From: Flagellimonas pelagia
GTDB lineage: Bacteria > Bacteroidota > Bacteroidia > Flavobacteriales > Flavobacteriaceae
Length of the DNA: 64,000 nt
NCBI RefSeq assembly: GCF_003584135.1
Contig: NZ_QXFI01000013.1
Span: 62,001-126,000, forward strand
Direction of reading: 5' to 3'
The translations under genes were made by a program, and so were the position numbers. The stretch's first letter is position 1; the number at the start of each line of letters is the position of its first letter. Under the pieces are notes generated by a model. That model ran no database searches and had not been told where the DNA came from. It saw only the letters and a program-made list of their open reading frames with translations. Shown piece by piece: positions 1-8,144 of the stretch.

Positions 1-1
1 C

Positions 2-343
2 GATACCAACCTACCCTTGATGCCGGCTAATAAATGGACCAATACCTTCAGGGTAGAATGGAACAAAAAGGACACCCAATATCGATGCTATGCATTCGTG
101 ACGCTTCAAACCTTTTTTGACCAGAATAAAGTGGCCGTATTCGAGACCAAGACCCCTCGTTACAATCTGTTCAATGTGGGTGTTGGGGGAGATATCAAGA
201 TCTTTGACCACAAAATCGGGTATAAAATCAGTGGCAACAACCTGTTCGACAAAAACTATATCTCGCACCTATCTCGGTTGAAAACGGATGGAATTGCCAA
301 CATTGGGCGCAACGTAGCTTTCAATTTGAGCATTCCGCTTTAA
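2..343 (+). CDS. TonB-dependent receptor, C-terminal fragment
   Basis: The reading frame is open from the window edge, so only the last 113 residues are seen. It starts inside the phrase LPLMPANKW, typical of the late barrel of TonB-dependent outer-membrane receptors, and alternating hydrophobic/polar strands follow (NTFRVEWN, YNLFNVGVGG). It ends with a segment containing GNNLFDKNYISHLSRL and a last strand NVAFNLSIPL. The NLFDKxYxxHLS pattern is common near the C-terminus of receptors for siderophores or metals. The substrate cannot be judged from this piece. It would be an outer-membrane beta-barrel energised by TonB/ExbBD. A strong terminator follows directly. Confidence 0.85.
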   Translation, partial: DTNLPLMPANKWTNTFRVEWNKKDTQYRCYAFVTLQTFFDQNKVAVFETKTPRYNLFNVGVGGDIKIFDHKIGYKISGNNLFDKNYISHLSRLKTDGIANIGRNVAFNLSIPL

Positions 344-370
344 AAGAGAATTAAGAATTTAGAAGAAGGG

Positions 371-408
371 CAACGATTGATAAATATCAATCGTTGTTCT
401 TTTTTTTG
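371..408 (+). terminator. Rho-independent terminator after the receptor
   Basis: Perfect inverted repeat CAACGATTGATA (371-382) and TATCAATCGTTG (385-396) followed by a T-rich run to 408. The stop codon of the convergent minus-strand gene (387-389) lies inside the right arm, so the two convergent genes share this sequence. Confidence 0.85.
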
Positions 409-674
409 GTCAAAAGATAGGTGTAGATCCACGTCAAGGTAAACGTAGGGATAATATCAAGACCAGGAATCAACTCTTCGGTGAAGGTGATCAAACCAGC
501 GGCCTGCCCTACCCTGCCCTTGTACATACGGGTCATGAGCCAACCGGCAATGGGAGCCCAGATTACGTCGGAAAACTCGCCCACACCAGGAATGATAAAG
601 GATAACATCCCAATGCCATCAAACACCAATCCCAAAATGAGATTGCGGTACTTCTTGTCTTTTTCTTCTCCCAT
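387..674 (-). CDS. Small conserved membrane protein (unknown function)
   Basis: A 95-residue protein with a charged N-terminus (MGEEKDKKYRN), a hydrophobic segment at about 11-50 broken by Pro-Gly (FIIPGVGEFSDVIWAPIAGW), and a second hydrophobic helix near 68-88, ending in a basic KKKNND tail. This suggests an inner-membrane protein with two or three short membrane segments. I recognise the general type from flavobacterial genomes but know no function. It is convergent with the receptor gene and upstream of nothing obvious in its own direction, so context does not help. The start is the first ATG of the frame and gives a plausible cytoplasmic N-terminus. Confidence 0.7.
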   Translation of the reverse strand: MGEEKDKKYRNLILGLVFDGIGMLSFIIPGVGEFSDVIWAPIAGWLMTRMYKGRVGQAAGLITFTEELIPGLDIIPTFTLTWIYTYLLTKKKNND

Positions 675-714
675 AAAGGAAAAATAGGAATTCCCCCCGA
701 ATTGTGGAAATCGA

Positions 715-1314
715 CTATGACAAATCTGAACTAATAAGCTTCAGGAACTCGTTACGGGTCTCTATTTTTTCAAATTGTCCCCTAAAACCTGATGTGGTGG
801 TCACAGAGTTTTGTTTCTGTACCCCGCGCATCATCATGCACATATGGGCTGCTTCGATCACCACAGCAACCCCTTTCGGTTTCAAGGTATTATTGATGCA
901 TTCCAAAATATCGTGCGTCAACCGTTCCTGCACCTGCAACCTGCGGGCAAAAACATCCACAATGCGTGGAATCTTGCTCAACCCCACAATATGTCCGTTG
1001 GGAATGTAGGCGATGTGGGCCTTGCCAAAAAAAGGTAACATATGATGCTCGCAAAGCGAATACATTTCTATATCCTTGATGATGACCATATCATCGTAGC
1101 TCTCGGCGAACATTGCGCTCCTCAAAATCTCTTCGGCGTCCTGTTGATAACCTTGGGTAAGGAACAACATGGCTTTGGCGGCACGCTCTGGTGTCTTGAC
1201 CAATCCTTCACGGGTTACATCTTCCCCAATATCGCCCACGATCTTGGTAAAATGATCCTTGACCTCGTTAGTGATTTCGATATTGTATTCCTCAAGGTTT
1301 CTATAAGGTGCCAT
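715..1314 (-). CDS. folE: GTP cyclohydrolase I
   Basis: Converts GTP to 7,8-dihydroneopterin triphosphate, the first step of folate and tetrahydrobiopterin synthesis, in the cytoplasm as a homodecamer. The 199-residue length is normal. Zinc ligands are visible in the motif [20 protein letters not shown] (Cys and His, about residues 87-90) and in [10 protein letters not shown] (second Cys, about 158). The [20 protein letters not shown] helix that lines the GTP pocket is intact, as is the C-terminal TTTSGFRG. The start codon lies 14 bases inside the 3' end of msrA on the same strand, so the two are probably co-transcribed and translationally coupled. Confidence 0.97.
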   Translation of the reverse strand: MAPYRNLEEYNIEITNEVKDHFTKIVGDIGEDVTREGLVKTPERAAKAMLFLTQGYQQDAEEILRSAMFAESYDDMVIIKDIEMYSLCEHHMLPFFGKAHIAYIPNGHIVGLSKIPRIVDVFARRLQVQERLTHDILECINNTLKPKGVAVVIEAAHMCMMMRGVQKQNSVTTTSGFRGQFEKIETRNEFLKLISSDLS

Positions 1315-1840
1315 ACTGTAGTTTTTTTGAAAAATAGGTGTTAAGCTTTTTGATTTTTGGATTGATGATGACCTGACAATACGGTTGTTGCTGATGGTCG
1401 TTGTAATAATTGTGATGCTCCTCCTCTGCTAAATAAAAGGGCTTTTCTTCGGAAATAGCCGTAACAATAGGGGATGCAAAGATGCCTTGTTTTTCCAACA
1501 GGGCAATGAACTGTTCTGCTAATTCCTTTTGTTTGTCATTAGTATAGAAAATCTCACTGCGGTATTGAGTCCCCACATCGTTCCCCTGTCGGTTGAGGGT
1601 CGTAGGGTCATGCGTGGCAAAAAATACTTCAAGCAATTCGGTATAAGAGACTTGGGAAGGATCAAAAGTGATCTTGATGGCTTCCGCATGCCCGGTCCTA
1701 CCCGTACAGATTTCACGATAAGCAGGATTTTTTATGGTGCCGCCCGTATACCCAGGAACCGCTGATTCCACACCTTTCAAACGTTGAAAAACCGCTTCGG
1801 TACACCAAAAACAACCGCCAGCAAATATGGCGGTTTCCAT
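1301..1840 (-). CDS. msrA: Peptide-methionine (S)-S-oxide reductase
   Basis: Reduces methionine-S-sulfoxide in proteins and free methionine, an oxidative repair function. The catalytic motif [11 protein letters not shown] is at residues 8-18 of the chosen start, followed by GYTGG and the [12 protein letters not shown] segment typical of MsrA. A further Cys near the C-terminus (QPYCQVI) can act as resolving residue. An in-frame ATG at 1864 would add eight residues, but the -7 element at 1872-1879 puts transcription start close to 1865, so I prefer the ATG at 1840, which begins with the usual [13 protein letters not shown]. That gives 179 aa. Its stop overlaps the folE start. Confidence 0.95.
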   Translation of the reverse strand: METAIFAGGCFWCTEAVFQRLKGVESAVPGYTGGTIKNPAYREICTGRTGHAEAIKITFDPSQVSYTELLEVFFATHDPTTLNRQGNDVGTQYRSEIFYTNDKQKELAEQFIALLEKQGIFASPIVTAISEEKPFYLAEEEHHNYYNDHQQQPYCQVIINPKIKKLNTYFSKKLQYGTL

Positions 1841-1871
1841 TGCAATGTTATTTTGTTTATCCATTATTGTT

Positions 1872-1879
1872 CAAAGTTA
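1872..1879 (-). promoter_or_regulatory. -7 promoter element for msrA-folE
   Basis: TAACTTTG on the minus strand matches the Bacteroidetes -7 consensus TAnnTTTG. The expected transcription start is about 1865, which decides the msrA start in favour of 1840. No convincing -33 TTG is visible because a palindrome occupies that region. Confidence 0.55.
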
Positions 1880-1884
1880 AACAA

Positions 1885-1916
1885 AGTTTGGGATTTCACA
1901 TTCTAAATCCCAAACT
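1885..1916. promoter_or_regulatory. 32-bp perfect inverted repeat between divergent genes
   Basis: Arms AGTTTGGGATTT (1885-1896) and AAATCCCAAACT (1905-1916) pair perfectly over 12 bases around an 8-base loop. No T-run follows on either strand, so it is not a normal terminator. It lies just upstream of the msrA -7 element, where a regulator of msrA-folE (or of the divergent ATPase gene) could bind. Confidence 0.6.
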
Positions 1917-2021
1917 TATTCCATTCGGTATTAGTCGTACAAATGACCGAAACTTAATTTAAAAACCCGCATCTTTGTGGCTTCGACAGTAATCATTACT
2001 TTCATTCCAGGAAGACATTTT

Positions 2022-2690
2022 ATGATAAAGGCCACGAACATTCAAAAAAGTTACGGAGACCTTAAGGTCTTGAAAGGGGTTGATCTCGAAATTCAAAAAG
2101 GGGAAGTTGTTTCCATTGTAGGTGCTTCCGGCGCAGGGAAAACCACCTTGTTGCAGATTCTTGGGACCCTCGATACCCCATCCAATAAAGGGGAAAGTAC
2201 CTTGTTCATCAATGATACGGATATTAACCAATTGAATGATAAAAACTTGGCCCGATTCCGAAATGAACATATAGGGTTCATCTTCCAATTCCATCAATTG
2301 CTGCCTGAGTTTACGGCGCTGGAAAATGTCTGTATCCCTGCATTCATCAAGGGTACGGGCAAATCCGAGGCAGAAAAAAGGGCGAAGGAACTCTTGGATT
2401 TTTTAGGACTTGCCGATAGGTATGACCATAAGCCCAATGCGCTTTCAGGTGGGGAACAGCAACGGGTAGCCGTGGCACGATCCCTGATGAACAGCCCATC
2501 GGTAGTTTTTGCGGACGAACCCAGTGGTAACCTCGATTCCGAAAGTGCGGATAACCTGCACAAACTATTTTTCAAGCTTCGGGACGAATTCGGCCAGACC
2601 TTTGTTTTGGTGACCCACAACCTGGAACTGGCCAATATGGCTGACCGTAAATTGACCATGGTAGATGGTATGATCGTAGCCAAGAATTAG
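2022..2690 (+). CDS. ABC transporter ATPase, LolD/MacB type
   Basis: A stand-alone ATP-binding subunit of 222 aa. Walker A is GASGAGKTT, the signature is [15 protein letters not shown], Walker B is [13 protein letters not shown] and the switch His is in VTHNLE. The phrase DEPSGNLDS and the [19 protein letters not shown]-loop are those of the LolD/MacB/FtsE group, which power lipoprotein release or mechanotransmission. The permease is not adjacent, so the partner is unknown; many Bacteroidetes encode LolD apart from LolCE. The longer reading frame starts at 1977, but [17 protein letters not shown] at 2022 is the family-typical start and a CATCTTTG -7-like element at 1970-1977 supports it. The next gene begins one base after the stop. 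Confidence 0.9.
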   Translation: MIKATNIQKSYGDLKVLKGVDLEIQKGEVVSIVGASGAGKTTLLQILGTLDTPSNKGESTLFINDTDINQLNDKNLARFRNEHIGFIFQFHQLLPEFTALENVCIPAFIKGTGKSEAEKRAKELLDFLGLADRYDHKPNALSGGEQQRVAVARSLMNSPSVVFADEPSGNLDSESADNLHKLFFKLRDEFGQTFVLVTHNLELANMADRKLTMVDGMIVAKN

Positions 2691-2691
2691 C

Positions 2692-3456
2692 ATGACCAAA
2701 GCGGAGTTAAAGGATTTTCTGGATGCCAAGGTGGAGGAATACAACCATCCCCGATTTTTAGAGGATGACCCCCTGCAGATTCCCCATCGCTTTACTAAAA
2801 AAGAGGATGTCGAAATCAGTGCTTTTTTGGCTTCTACCATTGCATGGGGCAACCGAAAAAGCATCATCAACAATGCCTCTAAATTGATGGACCTCATGGA
2901 CCATGCTCCCCATGATTTTGTCATGGGCCATCAACCTGAAGATCTTGAAAAACTGTCACGCTTTGTACATCGTACTTTTAATGGGACCGATTTGGGTTAT
3001 TTTGTAACCAGCCTGAAAAATATATATACCAACCATGGTGGTCTAGAAGGCATATTTACTACCTATCAGCAACCAGACTCCATGCAACCGGCCATTTCAA
3101 AATTCAAGGAAATTTTCTTTGAACTGCCCCATGAGACCCGTACTACCAAACATGTCTCCGATCCGTTAAAAGGTTCAGCGGCCAAGCGTATCAATATGTT
3201 TTTGCGGTGGATGGTACGTGACAATTCCACTGGTGTTGATTTTGGCTTATGGAAAGACATTTCACCCAGTAAACTTTCTTGTCCATTAGATGTGCACACG
3301 GGAAATGTGGGCAGAAAGTTAAAACTATTGAAGCGCAAACAGAGTGATGCCAAAGCCTTGTCCGAGTTGGACCGGAACCTACGAAAACTGGACCCTACCG
3401 ACCCAGTAAAGTACGACTTTGCCCTTTTTGGTTTGGGTGTGTTTGAAAAATTCTAA
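2692..3456 (+). CDS. TIGR02757 (DUF2400) family protein
   Basis: A soluble 254-residue protein. The segment EDVEISAFLASTIAWGNRKSI, the central RINMFLRWMVRDNSTGVDFGLW and the LSCPLDVHTGNVGRKLKLLKRKQ stretch are the conserved marks of TIGR02757, a family of unknown biochemical role. The helical pattern ending in LDPTDPVKYDFALFGLGVFE resembles helix-hairpin-helix DNA glycosylase folds, and some have suggested a link to that superfamily, but a catalytic Lys/Asp pair cannot be assigned here. Only one base separates it from the upstream ABC ATPase gene, so the two are almost certainly co-transcribed. No function is claimed. Confidence 0.85.
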   Translation: MTKAELKDFLDAKVEEYNHPRFLEDDPLQIPHRFTKKEDVEISAFLASTIAWGNRKSIINNASKLMDLMDHAPHDFVMGHQPEDLEKLSRFVHRTFNGTDLGYFVTSLKNIYTNHGGLEGIFTTYQQPDSMQPAISKFKEIFFELPHETRTTKHVSDPLKGSAAKRINMFLRWMVRDNSTGVDFGLWKDISPSKLSCPLDVHTGNVGRKLKLLKRKQSDAKALSELDRNLRKLDPTDPVKYDFALFGLGVFEKF

Positions 3457-3499
3457 CTCATTTATTTAATATTTAGAGCGATAAAAAATGCTAAAATAT

Positions 3500-3535
3500 T
3501 TTGCGCAACCAAAAAGTTGCATATATATTTGCAAC
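3500..3535 (+). promoter_or_regulatory. Promoter and inverted-repeat operator of the arsR-type operon
   Basis: TTTG (3500-3503), a 20-base spacer and TATATTTG (3524-3531) fit the -33/-7 Bacteroidetes promoter. An inverted repeat GTTGC (3516-3520) and GCAAC (3531-3535) straddles the -7 element, with a further GCAAC at 3505-3509. This is a good place for autoregulation by the ArsR-family product encoded 30 bases downstream. Confidence 0.65.
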
Positions 3536-3564
3536 CAAACAGTTTCATAAATCGTATTGAAAAG

Positions 3565-3885
3565 ATGAGAAGAGATGTTTTTCAAGCTATTGCCGATCCC
3601 ACACGAAGGGCCATCATAGCACTGATTGCGTTGCAATCCTTAACGCCCAATACCATTGCGGAAAACTTTAATACTTCCCGTCAATCTATTTCAAAACACT
3701 TGCGCATTCTCACCGAATGTGAATTGGTGCATCAAGAACAACAGGGCCGGGAAATTTACTATTCGCTTAAAATAGAAAAGATGAAAGAAATAGATGCGTG
3801 GCTTGAACAATACCGGAAAATTTGGGAAACCCGATTCAACCAACTCGAAAACGTATTATCCACCATAAAAAAACAAGCAAAATGA
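3565..3885 (+). CDS. ArsR-family winged-helix repressor
   Basis: A 106-aa DNA-binding regulator. The start [21 protein letters not shown] and the recognition region [34 protein letters not shown] are typical of the ArsR subgroup that is paired with SRPBCC genes (SdpR-like). No Cys-rich metal site (ELCVCDL type) is present, so it is probably not a metal sensor. The frame is open from a TTG at 3517, but that lies within the promoter, so the ATG at 3565 is chosen. Its stop overlaps the next start as ATGA, giving translational coupling. The inverted repeat over its own promoter suggests autorepression. Confidence 0.92.
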   Translation: MRRDVFQAIADPTRRAIIALIALQSLTPNTIAENFNTSRQSISKHLRILTECELVHQEQQGREIYYSLKIEKMKEIDAWLEQYRKIWETRFNQLENVLSTIKKQAK

Positions 3886-4376
3886 AAGATCACCTATTAT
3901 TCAACTTTACTGTAGACAAATCAATTCAAACCGTTTTTATTGACAAGGAATTTGCAGCAGAATTGCCCTTGGTTTGGGATGCCTTTACAAAACAAGAAAT
4001 TCTGGATCAATGGTGGGCTCCTCTACCTTGGAAATCGGTAACTAAACATATGGATTTTAAAGTAGGTGGTAGACGGTTTTATGCCATGGTAAGTCCGGAG
4101 GGCCAAGAACATTGGTCACTTCAACAATACACTTCCATCAGTCCCAAAACCAATTTTAAAATGTTCAATGCATTTGCTGACGCGGATGAAAACCCACAAT
4201 TACCAGGCTCCAACTGGGATTTGAGTTTCAGTGAAGAAAATGGGGTCACCAAAGTCAGTATTTCCATTCACAATGATTCCCTCACCCGAATGGAACAGAT
4301 GATCGAAATGGGCTTTAAAGAAGGATTTACCGCAACATTAACGTATTTGGAAAAGGTGTTGAAATCACTATCGTAA
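3882..4376 (+). CDS. SRPBCC (AHSA1-like) domain protein
   Basis: A 164-residue single-domain protein of the START/Bet v1 superfamily. [27 protein letters not shown] is the conserved beginning of the activator of Hsp90 ATPase-like (AHSA1) branch, and [17 protein letters not shown] and the final helix [21 protein letters not shown] complete the fold. These proteins bind hydrophobic ligands in a deep cavity; the ligand here is not known. The start codon overlaps the stop of the ArsR-type regulator (ATGA), the very common ArsR-SRPBCC pairing, so the regulator probably controls this gene in response to an unknown small molecule. It is convergent with the following oxidoreductase. Confidence 0.9.
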   Translation: MKDHLLFNFTVDKSIQTVFIDKEFAAELPLVWDAFTKQEILDQWWAPLPWKSVTKHMDFKVGGRRFYAMVSPEGQEHWSLQQYTSISPKTNFKMFNAFADADENPQLPGSNWDLSFSEENGVTKVSISIHNDSLTRMEQMIEMGFKEGFTATLTYLEKVLKSLS

Positions 4377-4396
4377 ACCCGGACGGTCAAAAAATT

Positions 4397-5548
4397 TCAA
4401 TCACCCCCAAAACCAAAGCCGGGGGCAAGATCCAAGTTGATTTTCTGCCCTCCTTTGGCAATGGACGCATAGATGGCCTCAACAATCATCATATCCCGTT
4501 TGCCCATTTCTCCTGGTGCCTTATTGGGTTCTCCCATGAGCACATGCTTTGCAAAATCATCCATTTGTAATTTTTGTTGGCTTTCATGTGGAAACTTGAT
4601 AATGTCACCATTGGAAGTTTTGCCACTCAACGGTCCATAATTGTTGGCCGGTTGCAACTGGAACCAACCATTGGTGCCTGAAACATACATACTGTTTGCG
4701 TTAAAATTGTGCGAAGTGGAGATATTGGCCACTGCCCCACTTGGAAATTCAAATTGAGCTAAGATGGTCTCATCCGTATCCTTAAAATATTCTGGTCGGG
4801 TGCTGAATTCTTGTGCAGAAACCGAAATAGGGTTCTCCCCTGTCCCATAAATAGTACTTTGCACGGCATAAACCCCCATATTCATAAGAGCTCCGCCGCC
4901 TGAAAGCTTCCGGTTCAACCGCCATTGGTCAGGATTTCCCGTGGATCGATAAGCAGCCTCAGCAGACACAAATTTGATGTCTCCAAAAGTCTTTTCCTTC
5001 ACAAATTGCTTTACTTGTTGGGTATAGGGTTCTGAATGTAACCGATACCCCATGCCTAATTTCACTCCAGCAGCCTTACAGGCATTTATGATAGCATCAC
5101 ACTCTTCCACACTAACGGCCATGGGTTTTTCACAGATGACATGCTTTCCCGCTTTGGCAGCACGAATACAAAATTCGGCATGCATGCTGTTGGGCAACAC
5201 CACATATACCACATCGATGGCATCGTTCTTGGCGATTTCATCAAAATTTTGATAGTTGTAGATGTTTGCTTTGGGAATCCCGTACTTGTCGGCCCAGATC
5301 TTTTCCTTTTCTGGGGTTCCTGTCACGATTCCTGCCAAATAACAATGCTGGGTATCTTGAAGTGCAGGGGCCAATTGGTAGGTGCTATAACTGCCCAATC
5401 CTACCAGGGCAATGCCCAGTTTCTTTTTATCCTGATCGGCCCCCATGGCACAGGCAAAGGAAGTAACGGACATAAGGGCGGCGCTCCCAGCTCCCTTGAT
5501 CATTAAACCATTGAAATCCCTTCGGGTTAAATTTTTCATAGATGTCAT
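4397..5548 (-). CDS. Gfo/Idh/MocA family oxidoreductase with Tat-like leader
   Basis: A 383-aa NAD(P)-dependent sugar or polyol dehydrogenase-like protein. The N-terminus LTRRDFNGLMIKGAGSAALM resembles a twin-arginine leader, so export to the periplasm with bound cofactor is likely. The Rossmann motif GIALVGLGSYSTYQL is near residues 45-58, followed by CEKPMAVSVEECDAII (the EKP motif) and a C-terminal substrate domain with GGGALMNMGVYAVQ. The closest known shape is glucose-fructose oxidoreductase of Zymomonas, also Tat-exported, but the substrate here is unknown. The start could also be the ATG three codons in (5539). It stands alone between converging and diverging neighbours. Confidence 0.9.
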   Translation of the reverse strand: MTSMKNLTRRDFNGLMIKGAGSAALMSVTSFACAMGADQDKKKLGIALVGLGSYSTYQLAPALQDTQHCYLAGIVTGTPEKEKIWADKYGIPKANIYNYQNFDEIAKNDAIDVVYVVLPNSMHAEFCIRAAKAGKHVICEKPMAVSVEECDAIINACKAAGVKLGMGYRLHSEPYTQQVKQFVKEKTFGDIKFVSAEAAYRSTGNPDQWRLNRKLSGGGALMNMGVYAVQSTIYGTGENPISVSAQEFSTRPEYFKDTDETILAQFEFPSGAVANISTSHNFNANSMYVSGTNGWFQLQPANNYGPLSGKTSNGDIIKFPHESQQKLQMDDFAKHVLMGEPNKAPGEMGKRDMMIVEAIYASIAKGGQKINLDLAPGFGFGGD

Positions 5549-5681
5549 GTTTAGTGTGCTGTACTAAAAATACATATAATGATTGAACCTTTATAATTTT
5601 ATGTTTTTACGATTCCTTTAACAGCAATAGACCTTTCAAAATCCTTACTTTTATTGACTAGACTAATTCAACCAAAAAATT

Positions 5682-7172
5682 ATGAGATCTCTTTACCTTT
5701 TCAGCATTGCTTTATGCTCTGCTATTACCTTGACTTTTGCCCAAGAAAGGAAGTTGCCGATTGATACAACGGTGACTACCCAACATTCCGTGACCATCAA
5801 CGGCACTCGAATGGATTACACCGCCGTAACGGGAACCCAGCCGGTTTGGGACGAACTTGGAAAACCCATTGCTTCCTTGCACTACACCTATTATACCAGA
5901 AATGATGTAAAAGACCGAGCAGCCCGTCCTTTGCTGATCTCTTTCAACGGTGGACCTGGTTCAGGTTCCGTTTGGATGCACTTGGCCTATACCGGCCCTC
6001 GCGTGCTTAAAATTGATGATGAAGGCTATCCGGTTCAACCTTATGGAGTAAAAGAAAACCCTTATTCGGTTTTGGACGTGACCGATATTGTATATGTGAA
6101 TCCAGCCAACACTGGCTATTCCCGTACCATTCCTGAATCAGGAAAGGAAGTGGACCATAAAAAATTCTTCGGGATCAATGCCGATACCAAATATTTGGCC
6201 GAATGGTTGAATACTTTCGTGACCCGCAACAACCGTTGGAGATCCCCGAAATACATCGTTGGGGAAAGCTATGGAGGTACCCGTGTGATGGGACTTTCAT
6301 TGGCTTTGCAAAACCAACAGTGGATGTACTTGAACGGAGTGATCATGGTATCTCCTGCGGATTACAGGAATTTCCGTGACGACGACCCTGTTTCCAGTGC
6401 CTTGAATCTACCTTATTTTGCCGCTACCGCATGGCATCATAAGGCCTTGCCCGCTGCTTTGCAGAACCAAGATCTTTTGGATGTATTGCCCGAAGTGGAG
6501 GATTTCACCATCAACAAATTGTTGCCTGCCATTGCCAAGGGCGGCTTTATCCAGGATTCGGAACGTAAGGCCATCGCCGAAAAAATGGCCTATTATTCTG
6601 GGATAGATGTGCAGGACATCATTGACCAAAATCTGGTGGTTCCCACGCAATTTTTCTGGAAAGCTCTGTTGAGGGAAAAGGGAGGTTATACCATCGGACG
6701 TTTGGATAGCCGTTATTTGGGAATCGACAAGGTCCTAACCGGTACCAGACCCGATTATTCACCTGAGTTGACGTCTTGGTTGCACAGTTTTACTCCTGCC
6801 ATCAATTATTATTTACAGGAAGAGCTGAACTTTAAGACCGATATCAAATACAATATGTTCGGTCCCGTGCATCCTTGGGATGACAGTAATGACCATGTAC
6901 GTGATGATCTTCGTCAAGCCATGGCACAAAACCCTTATTTGAATGTGTTGGTACAATCCGGTTATTATGATGGAGCCTGTACCTATTTCGCCGCCAAATA
7001 TACCATGTCACAAGTGGATCCAAGCGGGCGTATGAAAGATCGTTTCGAATTTAAAGGGTATCGTTCCGGTCACATGATGTACCTACGTCACGAAGATTTG
7101 AAAACGGCTAATGAAGATATCCGGAATTTCATTCTAAAAACCCAAGCAAACGGTAAGAGTGCTAAATATTAA
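5682..7172 (+). CDS. S10 family serine carboxypeptidase-like peptidase
   Basis: A 496-aa exported protein with a signal peptide (SLYLFSIALCSAITLTFAQ, residues 3-21). The fold is alpha/beta hydrolase: oxyanion segment FNGGPGSGSVWMHL near 90, nucleophile motif GESYGGTR near 197-204, Asp in YYDGACTYF near 432 and His in RSGHMMYL near 466. This is the S10 (carboxypeptidase Y-like) triad with the typical spacing, and the length fits bacterial S10 homologues. It should trim C-terminal residues from peptides in the periplasm or outside. It is a single gene with its own terminator at 7191-7225. Confidence 0.93.
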   Translation: MRSLYLFSIALCSAITLTFAQERKLPIDTTVTTQHSVTINGTRMDYTAVTGTQPVWDELGKPIASLHYTYYTRNDVKDRAARPLLISFNGGPGSGSVWMHLAYTGPRVLKIDDEGYPVQPYGVKENPYSVLDVTDIVYVNPANTGYSRTIPESGKEVDHKKFFGINADTKYLAEWLNTFVTRNNRWRSPKYIVGESYGGTRVMGLSLALQNQQWMYLNGVIMVSPADYRNFRDDDPVSSALNLPYFAATAWHHKALPAALQNQDLLDVLPEVEDFTINKLLPAIAKGGFIQDSERKAIAEKMAYYSGIDVQDIIDQNLVVPTQFFWKALLREKGGYTIGRLDSRYLGIDKVLTGTRPDYSPELTSWLHSFTPAINYYLQEELNFKTDIKYNMFGPVHPWDDSNDHVRDDLRQAMAQNPYLNVLVQSGYYDGACTYFAAKYTMSQVDPSGRMKDRFEFKGYRSGHMMYLRHEDLKTANEDIRNFILKTQANGKSAKY

Positions 7173-7190
7173 TGGTGATTAAAACTATAT

Positions 7191-7225
7191 AAAAAGGCAG
7201 GTCCACAAAGACCTGTCTTTTTTTT
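7191..7225 (+). terminator. Rho-independent terminator after the S10 peptidase gene
   Basis: GGCAGGTC (7196-7203) pairs with GACCTGTC (7210-7217, one G-U), preceded by A5 and followed by eight T. Confidence 0.85.
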
Positions 7226-7310
7226 GACATGGGTTTTCATTCGATTCTGTCCTTTATCTGAATACTTTTTATGTAAATTAGAACTTTGTACAGTAACTAA
7301 AACAAACATT

Positions 7311-8000
7311 TTGAAAACACAAACCACCATTTGGGCCATGGCATTTTTATTTGGATTGTTGAACTCGTTCAAAAGTACCGCACAGGATTGGCCCAACCTT
7401 GAAAAGTATAAGAAAGCCAATTCGGAATTGTCTGCTCCTGCCCCAGATGAGAACCGAGTGGTTTTTATGGGCAACTCCATTACCGAAGGCTGGATCGGGG
7501 CGCATCCTGAATTTTTTAAAGACCATCCTTTTGTTGATCGCGGTATCGGGGGACAGACCACGCCACAAATGTTGTTGCGTTTTAGGCAGGATGTCATCAA
7601 CCTAAAACCAAAAGTTGTGGTGATATTGGCAGGAACCAATGATATCGCAGGAAATACAGGACCCATGACGCTTGAGGAAATTAGGGATAACATCTTGGGA
7701 ATGGTGGAACTGGCCAAAGCTAATGGCATCCATCCCATAGTCTGTTCCGTGTTGCCAGCCTATGATTACCCTTGGAGACCCGGATTGCAACCCAATATCA
7801 AAATTCCAAAGCTGAATACTATGCTAAAGACCATGGCAAAGGAGCAAGAGGTCATGTATCTGGATTATTTTGCAGCCATGGCCGATAAACGAAACGGTCT
7901 GCCCAAAGCTTTGACTACGGATGAAGTACATTTGACCAAAGCTGGATATTCCGTTATGGAGAAACTGGTTTTGAAAGCCATTGATGAAGTGTTGGAGTAA
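7311..8000 (+). CDS. SGNH/GDSL-family hydrolase, exported
   Basis: An esterase or acetylhydrolase of 229 aa. Block I is VVFMGNSITEGW (nucleophile Ser), block II GIGGQTT, block III LAGTNDIAG (Asn in the oxyanion hole) and block V TDEVHLTKAGY (Asp and His). This set matches acetylesterase-like SGNH enzymes acting on carbohydrate esters or lysophospholipids. The open frame extends up to 7224, but a TTG at 7311 gives a clean signal peptide (LKTQTTIWAMAFLFGLLN then STAQ), so I take it as the start; it is an unusual codon and the call is tentative. No operon partners are obvious. Confidence 0.9.
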   Translation: MKTQTTIWAMAFLFGLLNSFKSTAQDWPNLEKYKKANSELSAPAPDENRVVFMGNSITEGWIGAHPEFFKDHPFVDRGIGGQTTPQMLLRFRQDVINLKPKVVVILAGTNDIAGNTGPMTLEEIRDNILGMVELAKANGIHPIVCSVLPAYDYPWRPGLQPNIKIPKLNTMLKTMAKEQEVMYLDYFAAMADKRNGLPKALTTDEVHLTKAGYSVMEKLVLKAIDEVLE

Positions 8001-8144
8001 GAGACACCGATGTGATATCGCTTTACAGCATCAATAATTTTCTGCCCGTAATTATTTGAAGTCCATAAATTTAGTAGGAGACCAAGTGATTAATGGTCAT
8101 CCGAAGCTAACTTTTGTATCTTAGCGATATCAATCAATCTCATT

